From NCBI GenBank assembly GCA_963513935.1, contig OY740774.1, positions 87,624,385 through 87,688,384 on the forward strand: a DNA stretch of 64,000 bases, in the 5' to 3' direction. Positions 1-12,619 of the stretch are shown one piece after another (positions within the stretch are counted from its first letter, which is position 1; every line of letters starts with the position of its first letter). A program made the translations under genes and the position numbers. Under the pieces are notes generated by a model. The model was not told the origin of the DNA, did no database searches, and saw only the letters and a list, made by a program, of their open reading frames with translations. Source of the stretch: Aphrophora alni (lineage: Eukaryota; Arthropoda; Insecta; Hemiptera; Aphrophoridae).

Positions 1-90
1 GTGAAGAAATAAGTTTCAAGGTAATACTTTCTATAGTACTGTATAATATTAAGGGTCCACAGGACTAAGCAGGAACTCTCTGAAATGAGC

Positions 91-164
<74 letters not shown>

Positions 165-184
165 CTCTCTCTCTCTCTCTCTCT
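91..184. repeat. (CT)n microsatellite
   Basis: An almost pure CT dinucleotide run, broken once by a CG step near 158-160. This is simple-sequence DNA with no coding meaning. A second (CT)n tract lies at 19157-19212 inside a family B copy. Confidence 0.97.
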
Positions 185-1610
185 AAGTACATCATAATCA
201 GATTGGACATAAATCAGATTGTTCCCTATACATTATTTAATCTTTTAAGAACCAATTTATTTTGATGATAATTAAACGTATAACTGTTTAAGGGGGGGGG
301 GTTATCTTCGTTCTTAGAGCTACATTGAAATCATTTTCTCAAAAACTACTTTATAGATTTGGATCAAATTTTCAACACATTTTAAGTGGCATCTAATTTA
401 GTTTCTCTATTTATTTATATAAACAAAACAAAATTGACAGAGACTATATTTTCGCCCCCCCCAACTTTATCGTATTACTTTATTTAATAAGAAAAGATGT
501 ATTACTATAATAAGAAAAAGGTTTTTTTTTCGGCTAGGTCATGAGATAAGATTATTCCTGTAAGATAGAATGATTCAGTTAATATAGATGTTTGCGTTTC
601 GTAATAAGGTATCATTGTCATTCGATGTCGAATTGTGGTTTACGTTCTCTCTATTGGTTTAGATTCCGTTAAATTATTGTATTTAATTTAGATTTTTTTA
701 ATACCGGTAAGTTATTAAAGATAAAATATCACTTGGTAAAATGAGGAGGAGTGGGATATGATTTTTTTTTCCACTCCAGATAGAACTTCTATTTTTATTT
801 GTCTACCCACCCAGCAATTTATTAGTATTATTTTTTAAGTGACATCTGTTCTTATTAACTCTAAATGATTATGTAATAATTCTTAGTAAACAAACGGTTG
901 TGTATTATTCTATATATTATTGACAATACCAGTTATCCCTGCACCGTTCCAACATTTGATTACAGCTTTCCAGGAAATCATTTATTATTTAACTCGATGA
1001 GTTTGAATTTTTAACTCGTAATCACAGTCAATTACTGGAAATGATTTACTGGTGTAATACTGGACCAAAACACTGGTTGTCACTCTGTAGAAACCATTAT
1101 CAAAAACTAATATCAAACAGCAAAACGTTCTGTCAGAAAGACGCAAGACTACAATTCAATACAGCATTGATTTGCTACAAGGGGACAGAACCAATAGCGA
1201 TGGCTATTTATTTTCTTAGTCCTGGAATTGCCGCTCTGCCGTCCATTATCAAAATGAAAACAATACAGCCCAGCTCCGAGGAAACCTGAACTTTTCGCAA
1301 TTTTATTGAGTCATTTATTTCAAGTTACTTATCGGAGTTTTTCAGTCGATAAAATGGATTTCTGCAATTGAAAAATGTCTTGGGATTAAAGAAGTATGTA
1401 GTACAGTTCTATTATTTTACGAGTTTTGCTCGCGTTTGAAATGTAACAATGGAAAAGAAATTTCTCAGTATTAAAAGTGGTATTATCGTCTGTGGAATTG
1501 TCCTGATTCAAGACAGATTCGGTAAATATAACAACCAATGAAATTTATTATTTTAAAATATATTTAGCAATTAGTTTTACAGTCTGTAAAATACCCAATA
1601 AAAAAACATT
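185..1610. other. AT-rich intergenic DNA, no gene seen
   Basis: Contains homopolymer runs (G run near 291-300, T runs near 522 and 763). An 82-codon open frame at 1041-1289 (+) shows no domain or motif I recognise. With no neighbouring exon signal, I treat it as a chance frame. Confidence 0.6.
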
Positions 1611-1830
1611 TGTGCAAATCTTCAACATAAATTTATCGATTGTTCTGGTAGCCATGAGATTTAAGTCGTCATTTCTCTGATCAAGAACGTCATAGGTTGG
1701 AGTTCATTACGTCTTGGACAAATGTTTTTTCTCCGTGCAATTTATTTATTTCTCACCTTTGATAGGCCTACTCCGTGTGGTGGGCCCACTATAAATAAAC
1801 GGTGGTTTATATGAGTGACAGTGACAGAGT
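1610..1830 (+). repeat. Dispersed repeat, family D copy
   Basis: Carries the family D block GGGCCCACT followed by a TATAAA-like stretch and AAACGGTGGTT. The same block recurs at 50740-50960, 51605-51800 and 62940-63110. A segment reading TTCTGGTAGCCATGAG near 1643 recurs in reverse complement near 49155 and more loosely near 50464. Family D is not assigned to a known element class. Confidence 0.6.
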
Positions 1831-2023
1831 TGGTTAGAATACACAGAAAATATATATTTTCCTATTAATTGGCAAAAAACAATGCAAACTTTACTTAAAA
1901 GGGGACATATTCTCATAAAACTAACGTCTTCGTCATTAATATACAAGAAATTTGTTTTAAATTGGAAAATTTTTAAGAATACACTTTACTTTTGTCCACA
2001 CGTAGTGGGCAATCTTAAGAGAT

Positions 2024-2026
<3 letters not shown>

Positions 2027-2082
<56 letters not shown>
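2027..2082. repeat. (TA)n microsatellite
   Basis: A pure alternating TA tract of about 28 units. It produces an open frame of repeated Ile-Tyr residues across it, which is not a gene. Confidence 0.97.
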
Positions 2083-2085
<3 letters not shown>

Positions 2086-2430
2086 CAACTATATTCATTT
2101 TTAAAGCATAATTAATTAAATCTACCAGCATTGTTTTCTTTAATTTCAGAAAAATAACATAACCTTTACAATTGTGCCTTAACTAATATAGTCAGGCAGA
2201 TACTAAGGATGTAACTTATGAGGTAACATATTATGTATTAGCGATTCTTCTATTTGTCGTGTTAGAATCGTCCTACTTTTAGAATCGTACAAATTATTTT
2301 TAGAGAGGAAAAAGTATAAATGTCCGTAGATATGAGAAGTAATGCAGTTTCAGTATATTTTTTTGGTAGTGTACTCGTGTTTTTATGTAGAATTACAGCA
2401 GAATTAGCTTAGTTATACGCACACATATTA

Positions 2431-2910
2431 ATTATAGAGTGACACTTACGTGCGCTATTGAGGATGTTTTTCCCAACACCGTTAGTCAATATTAGTCTTT
2501 ATTTTATCGTCCAGAATGCTTCCTCGCTAAATCGCTGCAACATAAGCCTATTTGTTATGTCAATGATTGATTATAGATTTACTTAAACATCCGTGTTGAG
2601 GATGTAAATTGTCGTCCTTCTCTCGACACTTAATACAGTATACAGTGACAAGCGTTCTAGTGATCGATATTAGTTACTATTTTGGTAGCCCAGTCTATAC
2701 ATTATAGAATCGTTTAACAGTGTTTGTTTACAAGTAACCAAAATTTAATTTAAGATTTTTTAAAATACATGTAATGGGAAAGTTAATTGCAAATCTCGTA
2801 AATAATCACCAATATGTTAATGTATTATTATATACTGTTAATTATTAATGTATTTTAACCATGTCTGTAATTTTTTATTCAACAACATCCTGCGCGTTTA
2901 AATCCACTAG
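2431..2910 (+). repeat. Dispersed repeat, family A copy
   Basis: Shares with many other sites the phrase ATTATAGAGTGACA followed within ~30 bp by TTGAGGATG (2431-2470, with a second partial copy at 2560-2610). It then shares AATGGGAAAGTTAAT and AATCACCAATATGTTAATG (2770-2830). The same order is seen at 31900-32300 (+), and reversed at 11925-13860, 16540-17345 and 20760-21160. No transposase or reverse transcriptase is recognisable, so the class is unknown. Confidence 0.65.
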
Positions 2911-3364
2911 TCATAGTTAATTTTGAACAATACTGAATGAAAGGTTTCACCAACTTCAGTTAAATAGAGACATAACGAACTGTTATAAACTATGCCTTGT
3001 TTAAAGTTTTTACAAACACAGATTTAACAAACTGTTAACTAATCAAACCGTTTTGTTGTTTGAACACGGGGTATTTGCGGCTGCAAGTTTTTGCGGTGAA
3101 ATAACTTTTCATAAAGTTTTATATTAAATCACAGTTTTATTTGTTATACAAGGAAAAGGTGCAATTAAAAGCACAAGAAAAAGGTTTACTTGAATATACT
3201 TTGCAATTAATGTTAATAACATTATTTGAGTTGAATTTTTCACTGTTGACTTTTCATTTTCAGAAACGGAATTAGTTATGTTTTAAATTTTAATTCCAAA
3301 CCAGATATACCTGAAAGTATAAATGGTGGATAATTTACAACATAATATTTTGTACTGTTTATTA

Positions 3365-3600
3365 TAATATTGTAAATTTATGAAATAAATACCATCCCCC
3401 CCCTTCTTCGATACTCTATCGAAAGTTTACCTTTTCCTCCTACATCTCTCCGAAAGAAGGTATTAATATTCTAAACATATGAAATAAATTACATCTTCCC
3501 CACGATACCCTGTCGTTATTTTACCTTTTTTCGTATGTTACGTCTTTCCGAAGGAAATAATCAATTTGTAAACTTATAAAATAAATACCCCCTCCACTGC
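3365..3600. repeat. Three-copy tandem repeat, period ~100 bp
   Basis: Three diverged copies start near 3371, 3472 and 3569 with TAAAYTTATGAAATAAAT-like sequence. A C-rich stretch and a CGATA..CT...TCG segment follow, then a tract ending in CTTTCCGAAGGAA. The third copy is truncated. The copies differ by many substitutions, so this is an old local duplication. Confidence 0.7.
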
Positions 3601-3609
3601 TCCAAGATA

Positions 3610-5150
3610 GTGAAATAGATTCAACGTATTCTCATGGTGATAGGCTGATATTTCTGTGTACTGGTGGGAATATGATTTATGTTAGATTAAAACATTAGGT
3701 TAGATGTACATGTTAGCTCTAATTTAGCAGTAGAACACTCTGAAATGTTTTCCTCTAACTGTGGTTAAGAGAATTATCAAATTGTTATTATTAATAGATA
3801 AATTCAGCTTATTTGGACAAGTATCAACGAATTCGCTGAATTTCGCCTAACCTAGAGTTTAAATTATTTCAATTTAAATTGTAAACTAGAATAAGTAACA
3901 TAAAAACCAGTCCATGCTATCTGTGGTTGCAAAGTAAAACCCACACAATACCACAATGAACAAAATGTATAAATTTGCCAAGTATTTTACAAGTGCAACG
4001 TATTTTCCCTATATATGTGAGGTTATGTTAGGCTTTACTAATTGTACAAAAGGTTTTATCATCTTCCTACATAAACTCTAATTAGTTATTGTGCACAGCT
4101 TTTTAATAAAACCTTTGAGGATGTGGGCTGAACGCTAAGAGGTTCCACTTTTATGTCCTTTCACCAACATTATATGTATGTATAGTTTTGCCTCTCAAAA
4201 TGATTTAAGTTTCTGAGAATTAATTTGGATTTATTATCTTCTCGTGTGGAAACATTTCCCGAGCGAAGTGATTATCTCACAATTACTTTAGTTTTACTTT
4301 AAATTAAATTAAATTAACTTTTACATTTACTTCTACTTGCTTTTTATTTTTACTTTTACTTTTTTTACATTTAAATTTGTTTTACCTTTGATCATCTCAG
4401 ATTTCGTTTCTTACTCAATAGCCAATCCTGTCTACCAATCTTTATGAAATTTAGAAATAAAATTCTTTGTAACTTGATCGAACGATGTATGTACAAATTT
4501 ATCAATTTATTTTTTCGTTTTAATTTGAAGCCCCGTTAGAACTGTTATTGCATGATTCCAATTTAAGGACATGAGTCCTCCGAATAGGACTACAGAGCGA
4601 CTACAAATTATGAGGACGAGACATAACGAGCACACGTAAAAAAAAAGAAAAGTTTTCTTAAATTTTCCCGTCAGAGGTTTTTCCCTGGCCAAACAAAAAA
4701 GTCCTTAATGGATAGTTTGTTGATGTTTAATTCATATAAATTAAAGCCTTTTTAAGTTACGCAGGCTTACAAAACACATAAATCATAATTTACATAACAA
4801 TTACACTTTCTTCTTTGTTATTTCTTTATAACGTTTTCAACTTTCTTGTAACTTGTGTAACATTAGTGAATTAGAGTTTAAAGATTAATTCGATCGCTTA
4901 CGTTTCATACAAATTGGGTCACCAACCACCGCTGCCTACCACTGGTTGGAGTAAGGCTAGTTTTTTTTTATATATATATATATAAGGCCGTCATTGTTCC
5001 AGGGTTTATATTTACCACCACTGAGATCCAATTGAATGGTAAATTACAATACTATTAGTAAGCCACTCGTAAAGATCTTAAGCCACCTGGTTAAGAGGGT
5101 ATGTACAAGTGTACAGTAGCTGTAAGTAGAGACGGGAATACTTGAGAACC
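3610..5150. other. AT-rich intergenic DNA
   Basis: No coding signal. The stretch 4380-4500 is a diverged match to 18470-18600 (shared CTGTCTACCAATC and GAACGATGT), so it is part of a dispersed repeat. A short (TA) tract lies at 4968-4984. Confidence 0.55.
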
Positions 5151-5154
5151 AAAG

Positions 5155-5345
5155 TAGTGGGGGTAACCACGTGACTTAAGCCCCGCCCCTTGCCCTTCCC
5201 CTTACCCCTCCCCATGTCCCGGCCTCAACCTCTTGCCCCGCCCCATGCCCCTCCCCATCCGCCATTTTGGGTGCCTATTTGTGACGTAATTTGGTGACGC
5301 CATTTTGTTGCTCTTTTCATTTTCTCTGCTACCGTTGTCGTCACA
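5155..5345. other. GC-rich patch with repeated CCCCGCCCC blocks
   Basis: About 190 bp of C-rich sequence with several CCCGCCCC/CCCCTCCCC motifs, then two GCCATTTTG motifs near 5260 and 5299. It is far more GC-rich than its surroundings. It could be promoter-like, but no gene follows it, and the blocks resemble a short degenerate tandem repeat. A similar C-rich tract occurs at 35700-35850. Confidence 0.5.
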
Positions 5346-5377
5346 CACCTTTCCGTGGCGTTAGACACTTAACTTTT

Positions 5378-5455
5378 TTTTTCCTAGTGGGATTCGAACC
5401 TGTGAAGTTCGGATTTGAAGGCAGCCACACTACCGACTGTGCTATCTTGCATATT
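5378..5455 (-). repeat. tRNA-derived SINE head
   Basis: On the minus strand there is an RNA polymerase III box A, TAGCACAGTCGG (5433-5444), and box B, GGTTCGAATCC (5390-5400). Their spacing is that of a tRNA. A nine-base A run follows the tRNA-like part. The T-stem and acceptor stem do not pair well, so this is a SINE head or tRNA pseudogene, not a working tRNA. The two promoter boxes are seen directly; SINE origin is inferred from the degenerate stems and A run. Confidence 0.7.
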
Positions 5456-5459
5456 ATTA

Positions 5460-8000
5460 CTCGTTGTATATTTAATGCAGTATATAAGTCGCCATGTTTG
5501 TTGTTGAAATTTGTTACCGACAACGGCGTCGTTTACATTTTAGGGAACTAGAGAGCACCACCACATTGGCTTGATTATTACGTATATCATTATTTGCTAC
5601 GTTTTGGTATATGAATATTGTCGTCATGTCACGCACGTCGTACTAGCCACATTGGGTTTACAGAACAAATTTATTGAATATGTGAATACATCCAAGGAAG
5701 GAAGGTGTATAAATCCACCACTTTATGCCTACAACCAAACATAGAACAGTATGGAGATTGTCTGGGGAATAAGTTTGTTTATCACTACACTTATAAATAA
5801 ATGCACTTCTTTATCAAACGCGTTTCAACGACAAAGTCACCATCCTCAGTGATACATGAGCTACAATAACTAAACTTTAACTAACTAAAAACCAATTCTG
5901 ATAAATACTTCGGGTAACAGGAAATAATAGAGTGGGGTAATCGTTCATACGCACACGCTTTTCTTTTGTTTCTTATAGATCTATAGAAATTTAAATACAA
6001 TCAAAATAAAACAGTTGGTCTACAAACATTTGAAAAACTGTACTTATTCTTCACAATAAAATTCGCATTTATACTGTCATTTGAGATTTCGTATAACTAT
6101 ATGTCAAGATGGTAACTGACAAAAAACAAAACAAAATAGTTTACCTTTAAAATAAGTCTCTCAGCTGATCATCCCAGTGTGTTATTTGACGTTTGACAGA
6201 AAGACAATACATTTAAACTAGATAAACACTTTGTATGATTAATTTTCGTTACTGAAAGCTTTTGTGTTGTATAAAAATAGTTTCTAATGTTGCCTTTGTA
6301 CTGTGTCGATACATTTGTTTTATGTTTGTGGAGTTTGCTCATTTATAATCCGTTTTAAGTAATGCTAGTAGTTTATCGCATTAGTCATATTTAGGGGTAT
6401 ACTTTGGAATAATATTGTAAACAGGAGAAATGCCTCTTAATAATATCTATACGAAATCAAAAAAAAAAAGAATCGACGTCTAAATTGTGTATTTATTTTA
6501 TTATTTACAGTTTGTTTACACATCAAACAGTATATCAAAATTGACCCTTTTTTTATAATTAAGCAAAGTATAAAATATTATTTACTATTATATTTTGTTA
6601 AACGATATTGTATTTTTTCCCGGGATATAGCCGATTTGAAAAAAATATTGGAAAAAGAAACAAAATTATTTAAAAGACAAAATGGCTGCCGTTAAAAATT
6701 TCTTACTTCAAATATTTCTAAAACTGTTAACTTTATTTAAAAAATTACAAGAGACAAAAAATTCCCTTTTTAATGACAAACATTTTTTTTTTTGTATTTT
6801 TACTATAGCTTAAAGTATAACTACATTTAAATTTGTTTAAGTAATATTTTCCGGAAAACCTCCTAATGTACTTGTAAAAAAACTTGGTCTTAAGAGTGGT
6901 TTTTCCTCGAATTTCTGTCCCTCGTTAATTTTTTTTAAAAACAAACTTCTAGGTCGTCATCACCTTAAAAAAAGAAATGAAGAAACCAGCATAAAATAGG
7001 GACCTCTAGCTCAAATGGAAGAGAACAGAGTTGATCAAGAGAGATCTGATAGAAAAGTAGATTAAGAAATTTGTATATCCAGTAGAGAACCTCGGGATTA
7101 TCTGTAAGTAAGCCTTTTCAAGATCCTGAAAAATGAAAATTATTGTTTCATCCAAACTATATTACAGTTTTAAATTAAATATATACTGTACTACTTTGGT
7201 TTTTGCATTATAACAGATATCTTATGCAAAAGAGCTGTTAGCTTCAATATCAGATTTATTAGACATGGTACTTTCATTCCAAACCATAAAAACAGTCTTT
7301 TAATAATTTTGCTTTCGCATTTTCTTTATGCTATAACACTATTTACATGTTCAAAGCAGAATAACACGTTATACTTCTACTGAGTGCTTCTTTCGCCGGA
7401 GTGAACTAGTGCTTCCCGAGTGATTTTATTCTCTATGCACATGGGATGTATGAATATAATGTAGTAATCATTATTTTTGTTATTGAATTTCATAATGTTT
7501 ATAGAATTTAGCGAGATGAGATCTAATTTAAGAGTGATTTGTAGGTACTTAAACTCAGAAATGTCCATATAAAACAAAATATGCTCAAAAAGTTTGAAAA
7601 ATTGCATTTATTAATAATCTCAGAGGTACAAAATTACTATTAAGCGTTGAAAAACTATCAAATTCAGCACAAAATCCGGATTTTCAATTTTGATAGCTCC
7701 TACTGATAAGGTTTATGCTACCATTATTCATCAATGTTTACAAGAATTATTACACGATGCGTTACGTTTCGTAAGTTTGAATCAACTCTCGTTTTCAATC
7801 CCATTAGCAAATTATTATAGAACTAAAACAGTTTTTGCTAACGTTAATAATAACAAAATTATAAATTGGTATAGCTATAATTGTTACAGTTATTTCGACC
7901 ATTTGTGCATATAAAAATTAACACTCGTAGTTTCAAGACGTTCGTTTTCAATCTTATCTGCAAACTATTTTATATATTATTATAATTTGTATATTTGTAC
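5460..8000. other. AT-rich intergenic DNA with dispersed repeat fragments
   Basis: No gene seen. The segment 6113-6290 matches 18235-18390 (shared TCAGCTGATSATC and ACTAGATAARCACTTTGT), marking a second dispersed repeat. A hammerhead-like motif at 5815-5870 is listed separately. Confidence 0.55.
5815..5870 (-). ncRNA. Hammerhead-ribozyme-like motif (candidate)
   Basis: Read on the minus strand: TATCA, CTGAGGA (fits CUGANGA), a wobble-rich stem II with a UUU loop, GAAA, the self-complementary ACGCGT, then T and TGATA. TATCA pairs with TGATA as stem I. ACGCGT fits the short palindromic stem III described for hammerheads of Penelope-like elements. One nucleotide between CTGAGGA and stem II is unpaired, and H17 would be U, so activity is uncertain. 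Confidence 0.45.
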
Positions 8001-8004
8001 TATT

Positions 8005-8160
8005 ATAAAATTATAAATAGAAATCTAAAATATAATTAAGGCCGGTAATTAGATTAATAAAACTTAAGTTAAAAAAAAATAATTCCTCTACTTTAAAAAA
8101 CACAGAAATTCTTCCGGTTAATTCTCCGCAAGACGTGACTACAAGGTTTCTTGGTAAACT
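8005..8160 (+). repeat. Short inverted repeat arm (partner 9540-9670)
   Basis: CCGGTTAATTCTCCGCAAG and the preceding ~100 bp reappear in reverse complement at 9540-9670, including AATTAAGGCCGGTAATTA. Separation is about 1.4 kb. Sequence just beyond the right arm (9680-9770) repeats 9175-9255 directly. This suggests duplicated non-autonomous element ends; no transposase was found between the arms. Confidence 0.65.
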
Positions 8161-8596
8161 TTGGTTCTTGGTTTCTTGGAGAGGGGACGGTATATCCTAA
8201 TAAAACCATTACGGAACTATCCTCTTGTTACTAAACCTCTTGTTGTTTTATTTGAACATTGTATCTCGCTTAGATTTTCTGTGTTGCATAGTTTTGTTAA
8301 CTTGTGGTTTTTCCTGATCACATTCAAATCACCCAGCTATCACCTATTTTTAGCCCCGTTTTCCTTTCTTGATTACTAGTTTTTATTTACGATTTATGCA
8401 GTCTTTTTTTGTGTTATCCTATATGATTATTTGACTTGATAACAATAGTTGATTCGTATGCCCGACTTAGTATATACATTTCTACATGAAAACAAAATTA
8501 TGATAAATATCCTAATAACCAACATGTATGGTTTAAAAAAAAAAATTATTATAACATATTTCAATCGCAACCCCACGCGACGCTTAATCTGTCTCT

Positions 8597-8620
8597 GAAC
8601 CTAACCTAACCTAACCTAAC
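8597..8620 (-). repeat. Interstitial telomere-like repeat (TTAGG)4
   Basis: Four CCTAA units on the plus strand, equal to TTAGG on the minus strand, sit exactly at the outer edge of the left arm of the large inverted repeat (8620-9025). TTAGG is the usual insect telomere repeat. The block is too short to be a telomere. Confidence 0.85.
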
Positions 8621-9025
8621 GTTTCTGCAACTCTCATTTAAGTAACAATTAAACGTTACTTACCCGCTACAGACTCGTTGGCATCAGTAACAGAATCTCG
8701 TTAGTCCCAACATACGTCAAAATAAATTGACAACGTATGTATTTGTCAGCCGCAGCTACACCGTGTTGTTGCATGTAATATTAATTAAAACATGAAACCA
8801 TTAACAGCAATGACACAAAGAACTAATTTATACTCTTTCATTTCACTGTGGTATTAATTACAGGTTTGCATCATGTAATTCCTCTAATGGTATGAGTGAC
8901 GTGCATGGTACAAAACAAAATTCACTTGGCATTAGAGGCGTTTTTATGTGTTTAATTAATAAACATTTATAGCTCGTGTTAAAGCTATGAAATGTGCACA
9001 TATCATGGTATCTAGGACACTTTTC
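8620..9025 (+). repeat. Left arm of a 6.6-kb inverted repeat
   Basis: Matches the reverse complement of 14790-15220 at high identity. Shared phrases include CTACAGACTCGTTGGCATCA, CAACATACGTCAAAATAAAT and TGGTATTAATTACAGGT (one or two changes). Similarity fades beyond about 9025, where TCTAGGACACTT still matches. No similar sequence was noticed elsewhere in the window. Confidence 0.85.
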
Positions 9026-9539
9026 AACGTGAGGTCAAATGTTAGATACGAGTATATGATGAGTGATAACTAACTGTGTCCTTCGTACGGTAAACCTCCT
9101 GTTGTTTGGGTTTGTCTAAAAATTTGATTTTGTCCATTGCTTTCACGCTACCTCTCCATAGGATTTTATTTATAATTTTGAAATGAGCGTAAATAAAAAA
9201 AAACATCAGAATTAAGTATGATAAAAATCAATCGAAATCTAAAAATGTATAGATTTATTGTTGGATGTGTTAGCGGTTTTATTGATATACTGGTTTGATT
9301 GATGGAATTGAGGACGAGAATTGGTTAATAATATCAAAACATCGTTTATTATTTTTCATTATTAATAGACGACGTTTCGAGATTATTAACCTCCCCAAAA
9401 AAAAAGAAACGACAAACACCTTTTTGAACTGAAATCGTACACTGGAAACCTTCCCAATAATAATTCAGTGCCAACAGGTTAAGTACATAACGTTTTATCG
9501 TGATGAACACAGCTTCCCCCCCCTCTTTCAAAAGTGTAA

Positions 9540-9770
9540 CTTGACCTTGTAGTTACACCTTGCGGAGAATTAACCGGAAGAATTTCTGTGTTCCTTAAAG
9601 TAGAGGATTTTTTTTTTAACCTAAGTTTTATTGTAATTACCGGCCTTAATTATATTTTAGATTATTATTTATAAATTTGATACAGCGTAAATAAAAAACC
9701 ATCAGAAATAAGTACTGTATGATAAAAATCAATCCAGAACTAAAAATGTATAGATTTTGATCACCACTTT
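9540..9770 (-). repeat. Inverted repeat arm (partner 8005-8160) plus direct repeat
   Basis: 9540-9670 is the reverse complement of 8005-8160. 9690-9770 repeats 9180-9255 directly (GCGTAAATAAAA, CATCAGAA, GATAAAAATCAATC, CTAAAAATGTATAGATTT). Confidence 0.65.
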
Positions 9771-10339
9771 GAGGATAAGTTGAAAATCTACGTAAAAGGG
9801 AATAGTTAATTCGAAATCAAAATCATTTAAAATAAATATGAAAATATGTTGGTAGACTAAGAAAACGTTATTTTTTTGGCTACCATATTGTTTCCCCCCC
9901 CCCAAATACGATAATTAGAACCCATAAAATACTACAGTAAAAACGTTTGGAAAAAATACGAAATGGAAAAACATACAAATTGTTATAATTGGTAGACATT
10001 TTGTTTCGGTACATATTCGAGATAAAAATTGGTAGTAAAATTCGTAGTGATACTACTTCTACATGGTAAATAAGTTTGATCAAAATCAGTTCAGAGAATT
10101 TTTTGAAATAACTGAGGTATGAACTCACTCTAGAAATATATAATATTATCAAACTAAACACATATTTTCAGCTTGTATTAACCAGTACTTTATTTTGAAC
10201 GGTATTATGTTATATATATTTTTTTTTATAGCCTTTTACTCACGAAACCCACCTCCCCTCCATTTATATTAATTATCTTAATATCTCGAATAAAGTAACA
10301 AGAATATTGCAATTTTGCATTCTCTGTAGAGCCGAGAGA

Positions 10340-10710
10340 TAGTAAAATTATGAAATTATTATTATTCATTTATCAAAAACTAAAACAAACTTTTAATGAA
10401 AATTAAACCTTCTCGAGAAACGCATGTCAAAACTGAAAATTAATAGTAGTCGTTAGCAGACATGTGTCATCCTTGTCCAAGTTATGGAGTGGAGGAAATT
10501 ATAGAGTTACTAGTAAAGAGTCACGTGTTCTAATCATACATTCAGGTACACCATATACATAATAAATGTAGTGTAGGATGTGAGAATGATCCTACACTTA
10601 GTGTATTAGTGTTATATTTATTTTAATATGTTATTGTTGTCTTCAGAAAATTTATGACATTTGTCAGTTCGCCCGTCACTAGTGTTTATTTCGGAAGGAA
10701 AGACTTTTAT
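10340..10710 (+). repeat. Dispersed repeat, family A copy (left inner arm)
   Basis: Contains GTGTAGGATGTGAGAATGAT and CATCCTTGTCCAAGTTATGG. 10340-10590 is the reverse complement of 13550-13770 (shared AAAACTAAAACAAACTTTTA and GATGACACATGTC). It lies inside the 8.6/15.2 kb inverted pair, so the two pairs are nested around a centre near 12 kb. Confidence 0.75.
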
Positions 10711-10739
10711 GTGGTGTGGGTTTTGGAAGTATTGTAGAT

Positions 10740-11330
10740 AGGTAGTTAGATTGTTCGTCCTGAAGGGATAACCAACGGGTCAAGACAGGAGTCATGAGTT
10801 AAAAACTCAGTCAGGAGGTTAGTGGCAAGCAACAGACTATGATTAGGCAGGAGTCGTGCTGCAGAGTCAACCAACAGATCATGATTAGGCAGGAATCCTG
10901 AATTTTCTATAGAGTCATCAACAGAGTACATCCAGAGGTTTGTGGGAAGGAATCCTGTGCTGGAGAGTCAACCCATTTTGGAGGAACTATCAACAGACCA
11001 TGGTTAGGCAGGAGTCATAAAAGTACTGGAGTGACGATTAGGCAGGAGTTCTAAATTTGCTGAAGAGTCAACAACAGAGTACATTTGTAGAAAGGAACTC
11101 CATGCTGGAGGCTCAAATAATAGACAACTATCAGGAAGTAAGTGGAATGAAAATGCGTTTAGGTGGAACAACCAACAGATCATGGTTAAGCAGGAGTCAT
11201 AGAAGTGCTGAAGTAATGATTAGGTAGGAGTTCTGAATTTGCTGAAGGGTCAACAACAGAGTACATTTGTGGGGAAAAAGTCCCATGTCAAAAGCAGGGT
11301 CGTGTTTGTACTGGAGGGACAACGAATAAG
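10740..11330 (+). repeat. Degenerate tandem repeat with GATTAGGCAGGAGTC motif
   Basis: The phrases ATGGTTAGGCAGGAGTCAT, GAGTCAACAACAGAGTACAT and GGAACTCCATGCTGGAG recur with spacing of about 180 bp (for example 10998 and 11179) and as shorter internal repeats. The short open frames across it on the minus strand reflect the repeat and are not a gene. Confidence 0.7.
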
Positions 11331-11924
11331 ACCACATGCAAGGGGAGGGGATAAAATAAAGAACTACTATCTGGTTTAGAAATAAATAAGCACAAGTCAA
11401 TCAGGAGAGTGTTTGAAATTATTAGGTTTTTCGAACTAATATAGGTCTCGGCTTCTGGAATTACTTGGAACTCCATTTATAACTCGAAAAAGTAGAGGTA
11501 TCATCTCCTTCACTTGCCATTTGGCTTCTTGCTCTCTCCTGTTTGTCTTACTTCCTACATATTATTACAGTGGAACTAAAGTAAATAAGATTTTATGTAA
11601 ATAAGAAAGAAAGTATTTCATTTTTATAAACTAGAAATATCTTAACTAATGGTGTCTTGATGATGTTTAAAACAAACAAAAAATGTTGTATTAGAGGCAT
11701 ATATTTAGTAGAAATTTAATATTTCAGTTGTGAATAACATTTCTTTATCTTTTTAGTCGTAAAGCTTTCACAGGCGAACGGACAAACATTTTGTAGAAAT
11801 CATTAATTAAAATATAACATCTTCTACATCGTATGATCATAGAAATTCGATATCAAATATTACCTCTCAGTCCTTCAAAAATAACAAATAAACTAAATAA
11901 ATTGAATTATTATAAAAGCTTTTT

Positions 11925-12550
11925 TTTCTCAACAAAGATGAAATTAATACACATGTACTCATGTCAGAATACGTTTGGTTGAATATAACATTAATTAAAA
12001 CTGGAAAAAAGGTAAAATACATTCATTAGCAGACTTAATGTCAACATTTATGCAGTTACCGGAATATACCATTGTAGAGGTTTAATTTTTGAAATGTTGG
12101 TATCACAAGAAGTACAATCCGTCTAACGAATGTTGTAAACCGCAATTTAATATTGTAAGGTTGTCTTAGTTGATATTTAATGGACGCTAACAAGATATGC
12201 GGAGTTTTAATTTGTTGCAATAGAGAGAGAGATAGACAGAAAATCGTTTAAACGTTATAAACTTGTTTAGTATTTTTATAGAAAACCCCATTGGAAAATA
12301 CCACTGTTGCCATGGCGACACGTGTATATTAAAACTAATAGGATGTAGGCTACTGTTTGAATGAAAATTTTAGGCACGACTAAAATATATTAAATAATAC
12401 ATCTAATTATTGGTGATTACTTACTGATTATATAATCAAAATTAGCAACGAGATTTACTATTAACTCTCCCATTACCTGTAAACAAAGACTATTAACCAT
12501 CACAGCTGCGAGGGAAATGTATAGCAAGCCTGTAAACAGATACGGAGGGA
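11925..12550 (-). repeat. Dispersed repeat, family A copy, first half
   Basis: Matches 16540-17110 over its length (AATGGACGCTAACAAGATAT, CATTAGCAGACTTAATGTCA, GGTGATTACTTACTG). Orientation is minus relative to the 31.9 kb copy. Its continuation resumes at 13240 after a LINE fragment, so a LINE appears to have landed inside this copy. Confidence 0.75.
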
Positions 12551-12619
12551 CTATCAATAAAACCATAATGTTAAGTCAGACAAAGTCTACCACCCGTCCC
12601 AAACAAAACATATTTATAG

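Noticed and set aside
1882..2115. 77-codon open frame rich in Ile-Tyr
   Set aside because: It is the translation of the (TA)n microsatellite and its edges.
5155..5345. CpG-island promoter of a host gene
   Set aside because: No downstream exon or long open frame on either strand; the patch looks repetitive.
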